This document shows positions 8,703-17,508 of a DNA stretch of 64,000 bases, piece after piece. The notes below the pieces were generated by a model. The model made no database searches, was not told the DNA's origin, and saw only the letters and a program-made list of their open reading frames with translations. Each line of letters starts with the position of its first letter. Position 1 is the first letter of the stretch. The DNA is taken from positions 992,001-1,056,000 of the forward strand of contig NZ_JAXMNY010000001.1 of the NCBI RefSeq assembly GCF_034670185.1, in the 5' to 3' direction. The stretch is from Nisaea sp. GTDB lineage: Bacteria; Pseudomonadota; Alphaproteobacteria; Thalassobaculales; Thalassobaculaceae. Both the position numbers and the translations under genes were made by a program.

Positions 8703-9358
8703 GTTTCGATACACCCGAAAATTCCGGTCCGAGCCGATCCGAACGGATCGTCGAAGCCCTGTTGTTCGCGAGCAAAGACCCGTTGCCCATCTCCGAAATT
8801 GGCGAGCGTCTGCCCGAGGGCGTTTCCGCTGAAAGCATTCTGGAGAAGCTGCAGGCACGCTACGCCACGCGCGGCGTTCATCTGGTGCAGATCAAGGATT
8901 GTTGGGCCTTCCGGACCGCACCGGATCTGGGAGACGCGCTGCGGGTTGAGATGGCAGTCCGCCGCAAGCTCTCCCGCGCGGCGATCGAAACCCTGTCTAT
9001 CGTGGCTTATCACGAGCCGGTCACCCGGGCGGATATCGAAGAAATCCGTGGCGTCGCGGTCAGCAAGGGAACGCTCGACGCCCTGCTTGAAGCTGGCTGG
9101 ATTCAGCCGCGCGGCAGGCGCCAGGTACCGGGGCGGCCGCTGACCTGGGGGACGACGGAGGCCTTCCTCGATCATTTTGGTCTGACGGCACTGAGCGATC
9201 TGCCGGGGCTGGAGGAATTGAAGGCGACCGGAATGCTGGACAAACGGCCGGGTCTGACGTCGATTGCCATGGGCGATGAGGATGGCATTGAGCCGGAAGA
9301 CGGCGATGAAGAAGACGATGGCCAGTTCGATCTTCTGGAGAGTGAGGACGGAGCTTAA
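8699..9358 (+). CDS. scpB: Segregation and condensation protein B
   Basis: A 219-residue ScpB, two winged-helix domains that dimerise and clamp ScpA in the SMC complex. The open frame extends upstream into scpA, but homology starts at SERIVEALLFASKDPLPISE; the GTG at 8699, overlapping the scpA stop (GTGA), is the sensible start. Visible family motifs are RKLSRAAIETLSIVAYHEPVTRADIEEIRG and RRQVPGRPLTWGTT. The last 45 residues are a very acidic tail (EDGDEEDDG), outside the core fold. A 147-base gap follows before the ABC ATPase gene, so transcription may end or restart there. Confidence 0.9.
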   Translation: MSFDTPENSGPSRSERIVEALLFASKDPLPISEIGERLPEGVSAESILEKLQARYATRGVHLVQIKDCWAFRTAPDLGDALRVEMAVRRKLSRAAIETLSIVAYHEPVTRADIEEIRGVAVSKGTLDALLEAGWIQPRGRRQVPGRPLTWGTTEAFLDHFGLTALSDLPGLEELKATGMLDKRPGLTSIAMGDEDGIEPEDGDEEDDGQFDLLESEDGA

Positions 9359-9505
9359 GCAAGCTCTTGTACATATGTGATTGCTTCCGCGCTTGAGCAC
9401 CCGTGTGCCTTCTGATACCTCCCTGTCTGTGATGACATTGCAAATAAATCGCGTTTCGCTGCGCACAGCATCAATCCCGACCGGTATCAGGAGCGGGAAC
9501 AGAGG

Positions 9506-10579
9506 ATGACGCCTGTCCTTCGCCTGGAAGGCGTCAGCCATCAGTTCGACGGTATTCGTGTGGTCGATGACCTGACCCTGGACATCGCTCCGGGTGAAGT
9601 ATTGTGTCTGCTTGGTCCGTCCGGCTGCGGGAAAACCACGGCGCTTAGGATTGCCGCCGGTCTGGAGCCGCTGCAGACCGGTCGCGTGCTGATGGGCAAT
9701 ACCGAAGTTGCGGGGCCCGGCCTGCAAACGCCGCCCGAGGAACGCGGAATTGGTCTCGTGTTTCAGGATTACGCGCTGTTCCCGCATTTGAACGTGCTCG
9801 ACAACGTGGCTTTTGGTCTTTCGGTGTTCACAAAGTCTGTCCGCCGGGAGAAAGCGCTTACCGAATTGCGCCGTGTTGGTATGGACAGCGCTGCGGACAA
9901 ATTTCCGCATGAGTTGTCCGGTGGTCAGCAGCAGCGCGTCGCGTTGGCTCGGGCTCTCGCTCCAAATCCAAGGATCATTCTGCTGGACGAGCCTTATTCA
10001 GGACTGGACAGCGCTCTCCGTGCCCAGGTTCGCGACGATGTCCTGCATCTCCTGAAGGAAAGCGGTGCCGCCACGCTGATGGTCACGCACGATCCCGAGG
10101 AAGCCATGTTCATGGCGGACCGGATTGCCGTGATGCGGGATGGCCGGATCGTGCAGGAAGGTTCTCCGCACAGCCTTTACTGCTATCCGAATTCTGCATT
10201 CGTTGCCGGGTTCTTCGGGGAGGTGAATGCCTTTACCGGGCCGGTGAAGGATGGCCACGTCGCAACACCGGTTGGCCCGGCCGCCGTGGAGGATCTGGCG
10301 GAAGGGACGCAGGCAACAGTGATCGTACGGCCGGAGGGACTGCGTGTAACCACATTGCAGGCAGGTCAGAGCGATTATGCGGCACTGGTCATGGAGTCGC
10401 GCCTGCTAGGACGCAGCAGCCTGGTCCATTTGCACGTTCAGTCCGGCGAGAACGGCAGTACCAAAGAGTGGCATTTCCACTCCCGCATGCCCGGTATATT
10501 CCTGCCGGACGCCGGGACGCGGCTGCGGATAGAACTCGACCCGGGGCAAATCTTCGTGTTTCCCGCGCAGGAAGACTAA
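9506..10579 (+). CDS. ABC transporter ATP-binding protein, FbpC/PotA-like
   Basis: A 357-residue ATPase subunit of an importer. It has Walker A GPSGCGKTT, Q-loop VFQDYALFPHL, signature LSGGQQQRVALARAL, Walker B ILLDEPYSGLD and the H-loop VTHDPEEA. A C-terminal TOBE-like regulatory domain occupies roughly residues 240-357 (TVIVRPEGLRV). The overall pattern is nearest to the ferric-iron/spermidine/putrescine CUT1-like ATPases, particularly FbpC. No permease or binding-protein gene adjoins it, so it must pair with subunits encoded elsewhere. It sits between scpB and tatA, which are normally adjacent in relatives, so it looks like an insertion into a conserved block. RBS-like GAGG directly precedes the ATG. 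Confidence 0.85.
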   Translation: MTPVLRLEGVSHQFDGIRVVDDLTLDIAPGEVLCLLGPSGCGKTTALRIAAGLEPLQTGRVLMGNTEVAGPGLQTPPEERGIGLVFQDYALFPHLNVLDNVAFGLSVFTKSVRREKALTELRRVGMDSAADKFPHELSGGQQQRVALARALAPNPRIILLDEPYSGLDSALRAQVRDDVLHLLKESGAATLMVTHDPEEAMFMADRIAVMRDGRIVQEGSPHSLYCYPNSAFVAGFFGEVNAFTGPVKDGHVATPVGPAAVEDLAEGTQATVIVRPEGLRVTTLQAGQSDYAALVMESRLLGRSSLVHLHVQSGENGSTKEWHFHSRMPGIFLPDAGTRLRIELDPGQIFVFPAQED

Positions 10580-10608
10580 ATTCCTGCGGATTAAAGCCGT
10601 GCGGGACA

Positions 10609-10638
10609 TTGCAGAGGACCTATGATCATGCCTATATA
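10609..10638 (+). promoter_or_regulatory. Candidate sigma-70-type promoter of tatABC
   Basis: TTGCAG at 10609-10614 and TATATA at 10633-10638 are separated by 18 bases, about 57 bases before the tatA ATG. This is a good match to the housekeeping consensus and falls in the only spacer long enough to hold a tat promoter. Confidence 0.5.
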
Positions 10639-10694
10639 CGGAAAAAGTCCTACTACGGGACGTAACTAATCTAGACAGACGGGAGCGTTCGCTC

Positions 10695-10934
10695 ATGGGT
10701 TTCGGTAGTATCTGGCATTGGCTCGTTGTTTTGCTGGTCGTCGTTGTGCTGTTCGGCGGAAGCGGGAAGATTTCCTCGCTGATGGGCGACTTCGGCAAAG
10801 GCCTGCGTAACTTCAAGAAAAGCATCAAGGACGAGGATGGTGATCAGGCATCCGAGGGTGAGTCCTCGAAAAGCCTCAATTCCGAGCAGTCCGCTGCTGC
10901 GCAGCCGAAGGCTGACGAAGCCCAAAAAAGCTGA
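10695..10934 (+). CDS. tatA: Sec-independent translocase subunit TatA
   Basis: A 79-residue pore-forming subunit of the twin-arginine translocase. A single N-terminal transmembrane helix (about residues 6-20, IWHWLVVLLVVVVLF) is followed by the FG hinge and an amphipathic helix with GDFGKGLRNFKKSIKD, the TatA hallmark. The C-terminus is short, polar and acidic. It has a weak GGGAG ribosome site and heads tatABC. A hairpin lies in the tatA-tatB spacer and may lower downstream expression, in line with TatA being needed in excess over TatB and TatC. Confidence 0.93.
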   Translation: MGFGSIWHWLVVLLVVVVLFGGSGKISSLMGDFGKGLRNFKKSIKDEDGDQASEGESSKSLNSEQSAAAQPKADEAQKS

Positions 10935-10945
10935 CGGACCTCACC

Positions 10946-10978
10946 TGGTTCTCCGGCCCTTATGCCGGAAAAGAACCA
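10946..10978 (+). terminator. Hairpin between tatA and tatB, possible attenuator
   Basis: TGGTTCT at 10946-10952 pairs with AGAACCA at 10972-10978, and CCGGC at 10953-10957 pairs with GCCGG at 10964-10968, around a short loop. There is no T-run, so it is more likely an mRNA-stabilising or partially terminating structure than a full terminator. Confidence 0.45.
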
Positions 10979-11023
10979 CGCGCGGGCCGACAGGTGCCGT
11001 GGCGTGAATAATGGTATGCGCTG

Positions 11024-11482
11024 ATGTTTGATCTCGGCTGGCAGGAATTCATGCTGATCGCGTTTGTCGCGGTGGTCATTGTCGGCCCCCGTGACCTGCC
11101 GCGCGTCGTTCGCTCGGTCAGCACCTATCTCCGAAAGGCGCGCTCTATCGCGCGCGATTTCCAGAACAGTCTGGAAGAAGTCGCTCGCGAAGCCGAACTC
11201 GACGATCTCCGCAAGGAAGCCAAAAAAATCACCAGCGGCGATCTCGAACAGCGCGTCAACGACATGGTGGACCCGGGCGGGGACACCAAAAAGGAGATGG
11301 AGCGGATCGCCGGTCAGGCGCGGGATGTGGCGTCGTCACGTCCTGTCGAGTCATCTACGACAGAGGCAAAAGCCGACAGCAAACCGGAGACGAAAACCCC
11401 GGATGCAAATCAATCTGCCGAGGCGAAACCCGCTAAATCAGACGGTAAGAACGCGGCGGAAAGTGCTGCGGCAGGACAATGA
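11024..11482 (+). CDS. tatB: Sec-independent translocase subunit TatB
   Basis: A 152-residue TatB, which with TatC forms the receptor for twin-arginine signal peptides. The N-terminal helix carries the conserved Glu (MFDLGWQEFMLIAFVAVVIVGP) and the proline-containing hinge GPRDLPRVVRS. An amphipathic helix follows (RSIARDFQNSLEEVAREAELDDL). The last 60 residues are a disordered Lys/Ala/Glu tail. The longer amphipathic region and the Glu8 position separate it from TatA. The gene is three bases upstream of tatC. Confidence 0.92.
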   Translation: MFDLGWQEFMLIAFVAVVIVGPRDLPRVVRSVSTYLRKARSIARDFQNSLEEVAREAELDDLRKEAKKITSGDLEQRVNDMVDPGGDTKKEMERIAGQARDVASSRPVESSTTEAKADSKPETKTPDANQSAEAKPAKSDGKNAAESAAAGQ

Positions 11483-11485
11483 TCA

Positions 11486-12307
11486 ATGACTGAGGATATC
11501 GAAGAAAAGCGGATGCCGCTGCTCGACCATCTGGTGGAGCTGCGTAGCCGTCTGATCTATTCTTTTGCTGCGTTCATTATCGCCTTTTTCATCTGTTATG
11601 CGTTTGCCGAGCCGATTTTTGCGTTCCTTGTTGAGCCGCTGGCCAGCCTGACCGAGGGTGAGCCCGGCCGCCGGATGATCTACACGGCGCTGCACGAGGC
11701 TTTCTTCACTTATTTGAAAGTCGCCTTCTTTGCTGCGGCCTGCCTGGCTTTTCCGATTATTTCGATGCAGCTCTGGAGCTTCATCGCGCCGGGTCTCTAC
11801 AAGGACGAGAAGACGGCATTTCTGCCATTTCTGATCGCCACGCCGATCCTGTTCACAATCGGCGCGGCCATGGTCTATTACCTGGTCATTCCGCTGGCCT
11901 GGCAGTTCTTTCTCGGCTTTGAGCATCCGGGTACGGACGGTTCGCTGCCGCTGGTGCTTGAGCCGAAAGTTGATCAGTACCTTTCGCTGGTCATGCGTCT
12001 GATATTTGCCTTTGGTGTCTGTTTCGAGCTGCCGGTGTTGATCATCCTGCTGGCGAAGGTCGGCATGGTGAGTTCCACCGGTCTCGCCAAGAAGCGCAAA
12101 TATGCGATTCTCATTGCGTTCGTCGTCGCCGCTATTCTGACGCCTCCGGACGTGATTTCCCAGGTCCTGCTCGCCATTCCGGTCGCAATTCTCTATGAGA
12201 TCTCGATCATCGGCGCGCGTATCATCGAGAAAAAGCGCGGCCAGAAGGTCGATGACGACGATGATGATGAGGACGAAGACGAGACCTCGTCTAGCACCGC
12301 CACCTGA
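11486..12307 (+). CDS. tatC: Sec-independent translocase subunit TatC
   Basis: A 273-residue polytopic protein with six transmembrane helices, the core receptor for twin-arginine signal peptides. Family features are the N-terminal MPLLDHLVELRSRLIYS, the first periplasmic loop, KDEKTAFLPF and GLAKKRKYAILIAFVVAAILTPPD. The C-terminus is unusual only in a run of about ten acidic residues (DDDDDDEDEDE) before the end. It completes the tatABC operon; serS follows after about 100 bases. Confidence 0.95.
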   Translation: MTEDIEEKRMPLLDHLVELRSRLIYSFAAFIIAFFICYAFAEPIFAFLVEPLASLTEGEPGRRMIYTALHEAFFTYLKVAFFAAACLAFPIISMQLWSFIAPGLYKDEKTAFLPFLIATPILFTIGAAMVYYLVIPLAWQFFLGFEHPGTDGSLPLVLEPKVDQYLSLVMRLIFAFGVCFELPVLIILLAKVGMVSSTGLAKKRKYAILIAFVVAAILTPPDVISQVLLAIPVAILYEISIIGARIIEKKRGQKVDDDDDDEDEDETSSSTAT

Positions 12308-12409
12308 CCGAGCGGCGCCCCGGCAACGGATCGGGGCCAGCCGCTGGACCCGTCGGGTGGCACTGCCTATAAGATCAAACCGGATTTCCGAACAGAATGG
12401 ACGTGTGAG

Positions 12410-13699
12410 ATGCACGATATCAGATGGATTCGCGAGGACGGAGCGGCCTTCGACAAGGCCATGGCGCGCCGCGGGTTTGCCCCGCAGGCTGATGCTATCC
12501 AATCCCTCGACAAGCAGTGGCGCGATACGACGACGGAGCTGCAGAGCCTGCAGCAGCGCCGTAACGAAGCTTCCAAGGAAATTGGCAAGGTGAAATCCCA
12601 GGGCGGCGATGCCGATGCCCTGATGAAGGAAGTCGCTGATATCAAGGACCGGATGCAGAGCCTTGAAGAAGAGGGGCGTGCCCTCTCGGAAAAGCTGGAT
12701 ACGGTTCTGTCCGGCTTGCCGAATGCCTTGGCAGACGATGTGCCGGACGGCCCGGACGAGAGCGCGAACGTGTTGCTGCGTACGGTCGGTGACGCTCCCC
12801 GGACCAACGAAGCCTCTCCTGACCATGTCGCCATCGGCGAAGGCCTCGGCATGATGGACTTCGAAACGGCCGCCAAGCTTTCCGGCGCCCGGTTCTCGTT
12901 GTTACGCGGTCAGCTTGCCCGTCTTGAGCGCGCACTGGCGAGCTACATGCTCGATATCCATACGGGTGAGTTCGGCTATACCGAGGTCTCTCCGCCCTAT
13001 CTGGTGCGGGATACTGCACTTTATGGCACCGGCCAGCTTCCGAAGTTCGGCGAGGATCTTTTCAAGACCACAGGCGATCACTGGCTGATCCCGACCGCCG
13101 AGGTGCCGCTGACAAACATGGTGTCCGGCGCGATTCTGGCGGAAGAGGAACTGCCGCTGCGCTTCACGGCCTACACGCCCTGTTTCCGCTCTGAAGCAGG
13201 CTCCGCCGGCCGTGACACGCGCGGCATGATCCGGCTGCACCAGTTCAGCAAGGTCGAGCTTGTTTCCGTCACCCATCCAGACAAGTCGATGGAAGAGCAC
13301 GAGCGGATGACCGGCTGCGCCGAGGAAATGCTGAAGCGCCTCGGGCTTTCCTATCGTGTTGTTACGCTCTGTTCGGGTGACACCGGGTTCGGTGCGCGCA
13401 AGACCTACGATATCGAGGTCTGGCTGCCGGGGCAGGATGACGGCAAGGGCATGTACCGGGAAATCTCCAGCTGCTCCAACTGCGGCGATTTCCAGGCCCG
13501 TCGCATGAAGGCCCGTTACCGGCTCGATGGCGGCAAGCAGACTGGATTCGTGCACACGCTGAACGGCTCCGCTCTCGCGGTTGGACGGACCTTGATCGCC
13601 GTGCTGGAAAACTATGCTGAAGCCGACGGCTCCGTCAGTATTCCGGAGGTGCTGCGTCCCTACATGGGCGGGTTGGAAAAAATCTCGGTCGCGAGCTGA
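12410..13699 (+). CDS. serS: Seryl-tRNA synthetase
   Basis: A 429-residue class II synthetase charging tRNA-Ser and, via SelA where present, tRNA-Sec. The N-terminal 105 residues form the long antiparallel coiled coil that reads the tRNA variable arm (QSLQQRRNEASKEIGKVK). The catalytic core has motif 2 FRSEAGSAGRDTRGMIRLHQF and motif 3 NGSALAVGRTLIAVLENY; GFGARKTYDIEVWLPGQ binds the adenylate. Length is standard. It is followed within 14 bases by surE. The order tatC-serS-surE-pcm is conserved in alphaproteobacteria. Confidence 0.96.
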   Translation: MHDIRWIREDGAAFDKAMARRGFAPQADAIQSLDKQWRDTTTELQSLQQRRNEASKEIGKVKSQGGDADALMKEVADIKDRMQSLEEEGRALSEKLDTVLSGLPNALADDVPDGPDESANVLLRTVGDAPRTNEASPDHVAIGEGLGMMDFETAAKLSGARFSLLRGQLARLERALASYMLDIHTGEFGYTEVSPPYLVRDTALYGTGQLPKFGEDLFKTTGDHWLIPTAEVPLTNMVSGAILAEEELPLRFTAYTPCFRSEAGSAGRDTRGMIRLHQFSKVELVSVTHPDKSMEEHERMTGCAEEMLKRLGLSYRVVTLCSGDTGFGARKTYDIEVWLPGQDDGKGMYREISSCSNCGDFQARRMKARYRLDGGKQTGFVHTLNGSALAVGRTLIAVLENYAEADGSVSIPEVLRPYMGGLEKISVAS

Positions 13700-13713
13700 C
13701 GGGAGAACGAGAG

Positions 13714-14511
13714 ATGACCTGGCCGCTTGATGTTGGCAACGCCCGGATACTGATTACGAATGATGACGGCTACTACGCACCGGGACTTCAGGTCCTGGTG
13801 CGGATAGCACGGTCGCTATCGGAAGATGTCTGGGTGGTGGCGCCGGAGAGCGAACAGAGCGGGGCAGGGCATTCCCTGACCCTCCGGCGCCCGCTGCACG
13901 CGCGGGAGCATCAACCGAACTGGTTCTCCGTGAACGGTACGCCAACGGATTGCGTGCTGCTTGCAGTAAACTCTCTGATGAAAGGGAAGCTCCCGGACAT
14001 TGTGCTGTCCGGGGTGAACCGGCACGGTAATCTGGCGGACGACTTGACTTACTCTGGCACGGTCTCGGCCGCCATGGAGGCAACTATCCTCGGCGTTCCT
14101 GCTGTTGCGTTCAGCCAGGAGCTGATTGACGGCCAACCGGCGGACTGGACCCCGGCGGAGATTTTTGGTCCCAATCTCCTCCGCCGGATTCTGCATGAAG
14201 GTTTTCCGGAGAACACATTGTTAAACGTGAATTTTCCTCCGGTTCCGGCAGATCAGGTCAAAGGCATTCATTTAACCTCCCAGGGTCGCCGCAAAAGCGG
14301 GGACGATATTATGGAGGTGACGGATCCACGCGGGGCACGGCACTACTGGATCGGACATATGCAGAGCATGAAGCCCTATGCGGAAGGTACTGATCTCGCC
14401 GCGATTGATGCAGGTTATATCTCTGTCACACCGGTCAAGATGGATATGACAGACTACGAGACCCTGAAGTCGCTTCATGGCGCCTTTCACCTGGAACATT
14501 CAACCGACTGA
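13714..14511 (+). CDS. surE: 5'/3'-nucleotidase SurE
   Basis: A 265-residue SurE, a metal-dependent nucleoside-monophosphate phosphatase implicated in stationary-phase survival. The signature ILITNDDGYYAPGLQVL carries the metal-binding Asp-Asp, and VNGTPTDCVLLAVNSL and LSGVNRHGNLADDLTYSGTV supply the rest of the active site. The ribosome site GGGAGAACGAGAG precedes the ATG. The pcm gene starts 6 bases after its stop; surE-pcm pairing is widespread, consistent with a joint stress or ageing-repair role. Confidence 0.95.
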   Translation: MTWPLDVGNARILITNDDGYYAPGLQVLVRIARSLSEDVWVVAPESEQSGAGHSLTLRRPLHAREHQPNWFSVNGTPTDCVLLAVNSLMKGKLPDIVLSGVNRHGNLADDLTYSGTVSAAMEATILGVPAVAFSQELIDGQPADWTPAEIFGPNLLRRILHEGFPENTLLNVNFPPVPADQVKGIHLTSQGRRKSGDDIMEVTDPRGARHYWIGHMQSMKPYAEGTDLAAIDAGYISVTPVKMDMTDYETLKSLHGAFHLEHSTD

Positions 14512-14517
14512 GCCGCG

Positions 14518-15162
14518 ATGACTCTTGAGGAAAGCAAGATACGCCTGATCATGGAACTGCGGCGCGAAGGGATCTCCGACAGCGCGGTTCTGGGCGCTAT
14601 TGAGCGGGTTCCCCGGGAAATCTTCATTCCGTCGCCGATCAAGACCTTTGCCTACGATAACAGGGCGCTACCTATCGGCGCCGGGCAGACCATCAGCCAG
14701 CCCTACGTGGTGGCTTACATGACCCAAGCCCTCAACCTCAACGATCGCTGCAAGGTTCTGGAGATCGGCACCGGATCGGGCTACCAGACCGCGGTTCTGG
14801 CCCGTTTGGCGCGCCGTATCTACACTATAGAGCGGCATCCCAGCCTGTCGGATGAAGCGAAAGAGCGTTTTGAAGCTCTCGACCTGCATAAAGTGGTGAC
14901 CCGGGTCGGTGACGGCAGCAAAGGCTGGCCGGAACAGGCACCGTTTGATCGGATACTCGTCACGGCGGCATCGGAAAGCGTGCCGGGAACCTTGCTGGAG
15001 CAATTGGGCGAGGGCGGTATCATGGTCGTTCCGATCGGCCCGCAGGATGGCACCCAGCATATTCACCGGTTCACCCGGACAGAGGACGGAATTGAGGATG
15101 AATGCCTTCTGCCAGTGCGATTCGTGCCTCTGGTCGAGAGCGAAGTGCGGGACAGCGCCTGA
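14518..15162 (+). CDS. pcm: Protein-L-isoaspartate O-methyltransferase
   Basis: A 214-residue SAM-dependent enzyme that methylates isoaspartyl residues to start repair of aged proteins. Motifs are AGQTISQPYVVAYMTQAL (substrate loop), VLEIGTGSGYQTAVLARL (SAM motif I), YTIERHPSL (motif II) and FDRILVTAA. Length and domain order are standard. It is likely cotranscribed with surE. The next gene, an NlpD-like lipoprotein, starts about 80 bases downstream; pcm-nlpD adjacency is also known in gammaproteobacteria. Confidence 0.95.
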   Translation: MTLEESKIRLIMELRREGISDSAVLGAIERVPREIFIPSPIKTFAYDNRALPIGAGQTISQPYVVAYMTQALNLNDRCKVLEIGTGSGYQTAVLARLARRIYTIERHPSLSDEAKERFEALDLHKVVTRVGDGSKGWPEQAPFDRILVTAASESVPGTLLEQLGEGGIMVVPIGPQDGTQHIHRFTRTEDGIEDECLLPVRFVPLVESEVRDSA

Positions 15163-15243
15163 TTGTTCCAGCGTTCAGTGGCTCTTGGCGCGGGCCTGCG
15201 GGCTCCGCTTGAGAAGGCGGTTTGCAAAACCTAAACTCGCCAT

Positions 15244-16347
15244 ATGGCAATGACATCCCCACGCTTTCGAAATTGGTCGGCCCTTCTTGTTGTGGCTGGT
15301 CTGCTGACTGCCTGCGGCGCGGGCGGGCCGCGTCTTGCCTTTAGCCCCTCCGGGAAATCATCGTCTCATCTTGCCATCCCGTCCGGCGGGCTGATCAGCG
15401 CCGGTCCGAACGATACGGTCTATGAGATTTCCCGGCGCTACGGTGTGCCGGTACGGGACATCATCCTCGCGAACCAGCTGCAGCCGCCCTACAAGCTCTA
15501 TGTGGGGCAGGACCTGCGTCTGCCGGCACCGAGCAGTTATGTGGTGCGGCAGGGAGACACGGTTTTTTCGATATCCAGGCGATTCAATGTCGATATGCGC
15601 ACGGTCGTGCAGATGAACGACATCAGACCGCCTTACCAGATCCGGGTCGGGCAGGAGATGCGTTTGCCGTCGCAAGAGATCGCGAAAGGCACCGCCGTCG
15701 CCTCCAACACCAGAACATCGCTTGGCGCATCGCAGTTTCCCAAGGGCCCGGGCAGTCGTGGCAACACCACCAGAACCGCATTGCTGTCACCGGGGATCGT
15801 TGCCTTGCCGGAACTTAACCCGCGCAATCCGTTGTCTTCGGAACGGCAAACAGTTGTTCTGCGGCCTCCGGCACCGAAACCTCGCGCGACCCAGTCTGCA
15901 TCGGCACCCGAACCCAAGGCGAAAACGGGCCTCGAGGTTGCGAAAATACGCCCGCCGCAACGGGCTGGTTCCAAATTCCGCTGGCCGGTCAGGGGACGGG
16001 TGATTGCGAATTTCGGACCACGTCAGGGCGGACTTCATAATGACGGCATCAATATCGCCGCCCCGCGCGGCGCGCCGGTAGCGGCCGCCGACAATGGTGT
16101 GGTGGCTTATGCGGGGGACGGACTTCCCGGATTCGGCAAGCTGTTGTTGCTGAAGCACGCGAACGGCTGGATTACGGCCTACGCGCACAGCGATCGTCTG
16201 CTGGTAAAGCGCGGCGAAATCGTCCGGCGGGGCCAGACCATCGCGACGGTCGGTTCAAGCGGCAGCGTGGATCAGCCGCAGCTGCATTTCGAAGTGCGCA
16301 GGGAAAAGCGGGCGGTCGATCCGCGCCAGTATCTCGACAGAAGCTGA
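15244..16347 (+). CDS. LysM-M23 lipoprotein, NlpD/DipM-like amidase activator
   Basis: A 367-residue envelope protein. A lipoprotein signal ends in LLTAC (Cys24). Two LysM peptidoglycan-binding repeats follow (about residues 55-98 and 99-143, the second starting SYVVRQGDTVFSISRRF). After a Pro/Lys-rich linker comes a C-terminal LytM/M23 domain (about 240-365). In active M23 enzymes the first metal motif reads HxxxD; here the region reads HNDGINIAAP, with Asn where the Asp ligand is expected, while AYAH and QLHFEVR remain. This resembles degenerate LytM factors such as NlpD and DipM, which activate amidases rather than cut glycan bridges. An ATG six bases further in is an equally possible start. 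Confidence 0.88.
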   Translation: MAMTSPRFRNWSALLVVAGLLTACGAGGPRLAFSPSGKSSSHLAIPSGGLISAGPNDTVYEISRRYGVPVRDIILANQLQPPYKLYVGQDLRLPAPSSYVVRQGDTVFSISRRFNVDMRTVVQMNDIRPPYQIRVGQEMRLPSQEIAKGTAVASNTRTSLGASQFPKGPGSRGNTTRTALLSPGIVALPELNPRNPLSSERQTVVLRPPAPKPRATQSASAPEPKAKTGLEVAKIRPPQRAGSKFRWPVRGRVIANFGPRQGGLHNDGINIAAPRGAPVAAADNGVVAYAGDGLPGFGKLLLLKHANGWITAYAHSDRLLVKRGEIVRRGQTIATVGSSGSVDQPQLHFEVRREKRAVDPRQYLDRS

Positions 16348-16360
16348 GCTCTTTAGCCGG

Positions 16361-17218
16361 TTAGGCCAGCTTCTTGCCGAGATCGCCAGCCAGATCTTGA
16401 ATGAACTGCCAGGCAACTCGTCCTGAACGGGCGCCGCGGGTGACCTGCCATTCCTTGGCCTTGGCGCGCAGATCTTCCGCGCTGATCGGCAGGTCATAGG
16501 CTGATGCGTAGCCTTCGATCATGGCGAGGAAGGTATCCTGGTCGCAGGCATGGAAGCCGAGCCAGAGGCCGAAGCGATCGGAAAGCGACACCTTCTCCTC
16601 GACCGCTTCGCCCGGATTGATCGCCGTAGATTGCTCGTTATCGATCATATCGCGGGCCATCAGGTGACGGCGGTTGGACGTCGCATAAAACAGCACATTG
16701 TCCGGCCGGCCTTCGACGCCGCCTTCCAGGACCGCCTTCAGGGACTTGTAGGAATTGTCGGCAAAGTCGAAGGAGAGATCGTCGCAGAACACAATCAGAC
16801 GCCGCTCCGTATCCCGTGCCAGATTCAGCAGACGCGGCAGGGTTTCGAGGTCCTCTCGGTGAATTTCAACCAGGGCCAGGATGCCGTTGCGCTTCTCATT
16901 GACCTGGGCATGGACGGCCTTGACCAGCGAGCTCTTGCCCATGCCGCGCGAACCCCAGAGCAGCGCGTTATTGGCGGGCAGGCCGCGGGCAAACCGGTCA
17001 GTGTTCTCGCGCAACTGTTCCAGCTGCGGGCCAACCCCCTTCAGGAGAGATATATCGACACGGTTAATCTGCCTGACGGGGTCGACCTGTCCTGCTTGTG
17101 CATTCCAGACAAAGCCTTCGGCGTCGCCGAGATCGGCAGCCTTTGCGGGCGGCGGTGCGATACGCTCGAGAGCGTCGGCAATACGGGCGAGAATCTCAAG
17201 CTCTCGGGCGTCGGACAT
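16361..17218 (-). CDS. AAA ATPase of the DUF815 family
   Basis: A 285-residue P-loop ATPase. Walker A is GSRGMGKSSLVKAV, Walker B is LIVFCDDLSFD, and sensor-1-like VLFYATSNRRHLM follows. The first 35 residues look helical and coiled (LEILARIADALERIA). The family is widespread in alphaproteobacteria and often lies near yajC-secDF or the NlpD-like gene, as here, but its function is not established. It is convergent with the M23 gene (13-base gap) and divergent from yajC. Confidence 0.85.
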   Translation of the reverse strand: MSDARELEILARIADALERIAPPPAKAADLGDAEGFVWNAQAGQVDPVRQINRVDISLLKGVGPQLEQLRENTDRFARGLPANNALLWGSRGMGKSSLVKAVHAQVNEKRNGILALVEIHREDLETLPRLLNLARDTERRLIVFCDDLSFDFADNSYKSLKAVLEGGVEGRPDNVLFYATSNRRHLMARDMIDNEQSTAINPGEAVEEKVSLSDRFGLWLGFHACDQDTFLAMIEGYASAYDLPISAEDLRAKAKEWQVTRGARSGRVAWQFIQDLAGDLGKKLA

Positions 17219-17346
17219 GTCACTGGACCTTGAAAAGAGTAATCATCGTGCTCTGTTCCGGTTGTGAAACCGGAGCGGCGGGAAAGTATCACACGCCGTC
17301 TGTCCGTCAATTCCTCGGTCTGTCTTTTCCACAGGCTTTCCGGCCA

Positions 17347-17374
17347 TTGAAAAAGCCCGCCGGACCTTTATAGT
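17347..17374 (+). promoter_or_regulatory. Candidate promoter of yajC-secDF
   Basis: TTGAAA at 17347-17352 and TATAGT at 17369-17374 are 16 bases apart, each one or two mismatches from consensus. The predicted start of transcription falls about 130 bases before the yajC ATG. The rest of the 290-base spacer 17219-17508 shows no open frame I would trust. Confidence 0.5.
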
Positions 17375-17508
17375 CCGCCGTTCCGAGTTTTCGGCGTGTT
17401 CCAGTGGAAATCGCTGGCCGAGACGCCTGGGAGCGACTATGTGAGCGAAGCATGCGCGAATACGAATAAGGATCGCGCTGAACTTTGCGTCTGAATTGGG
17501 AGAACTTG

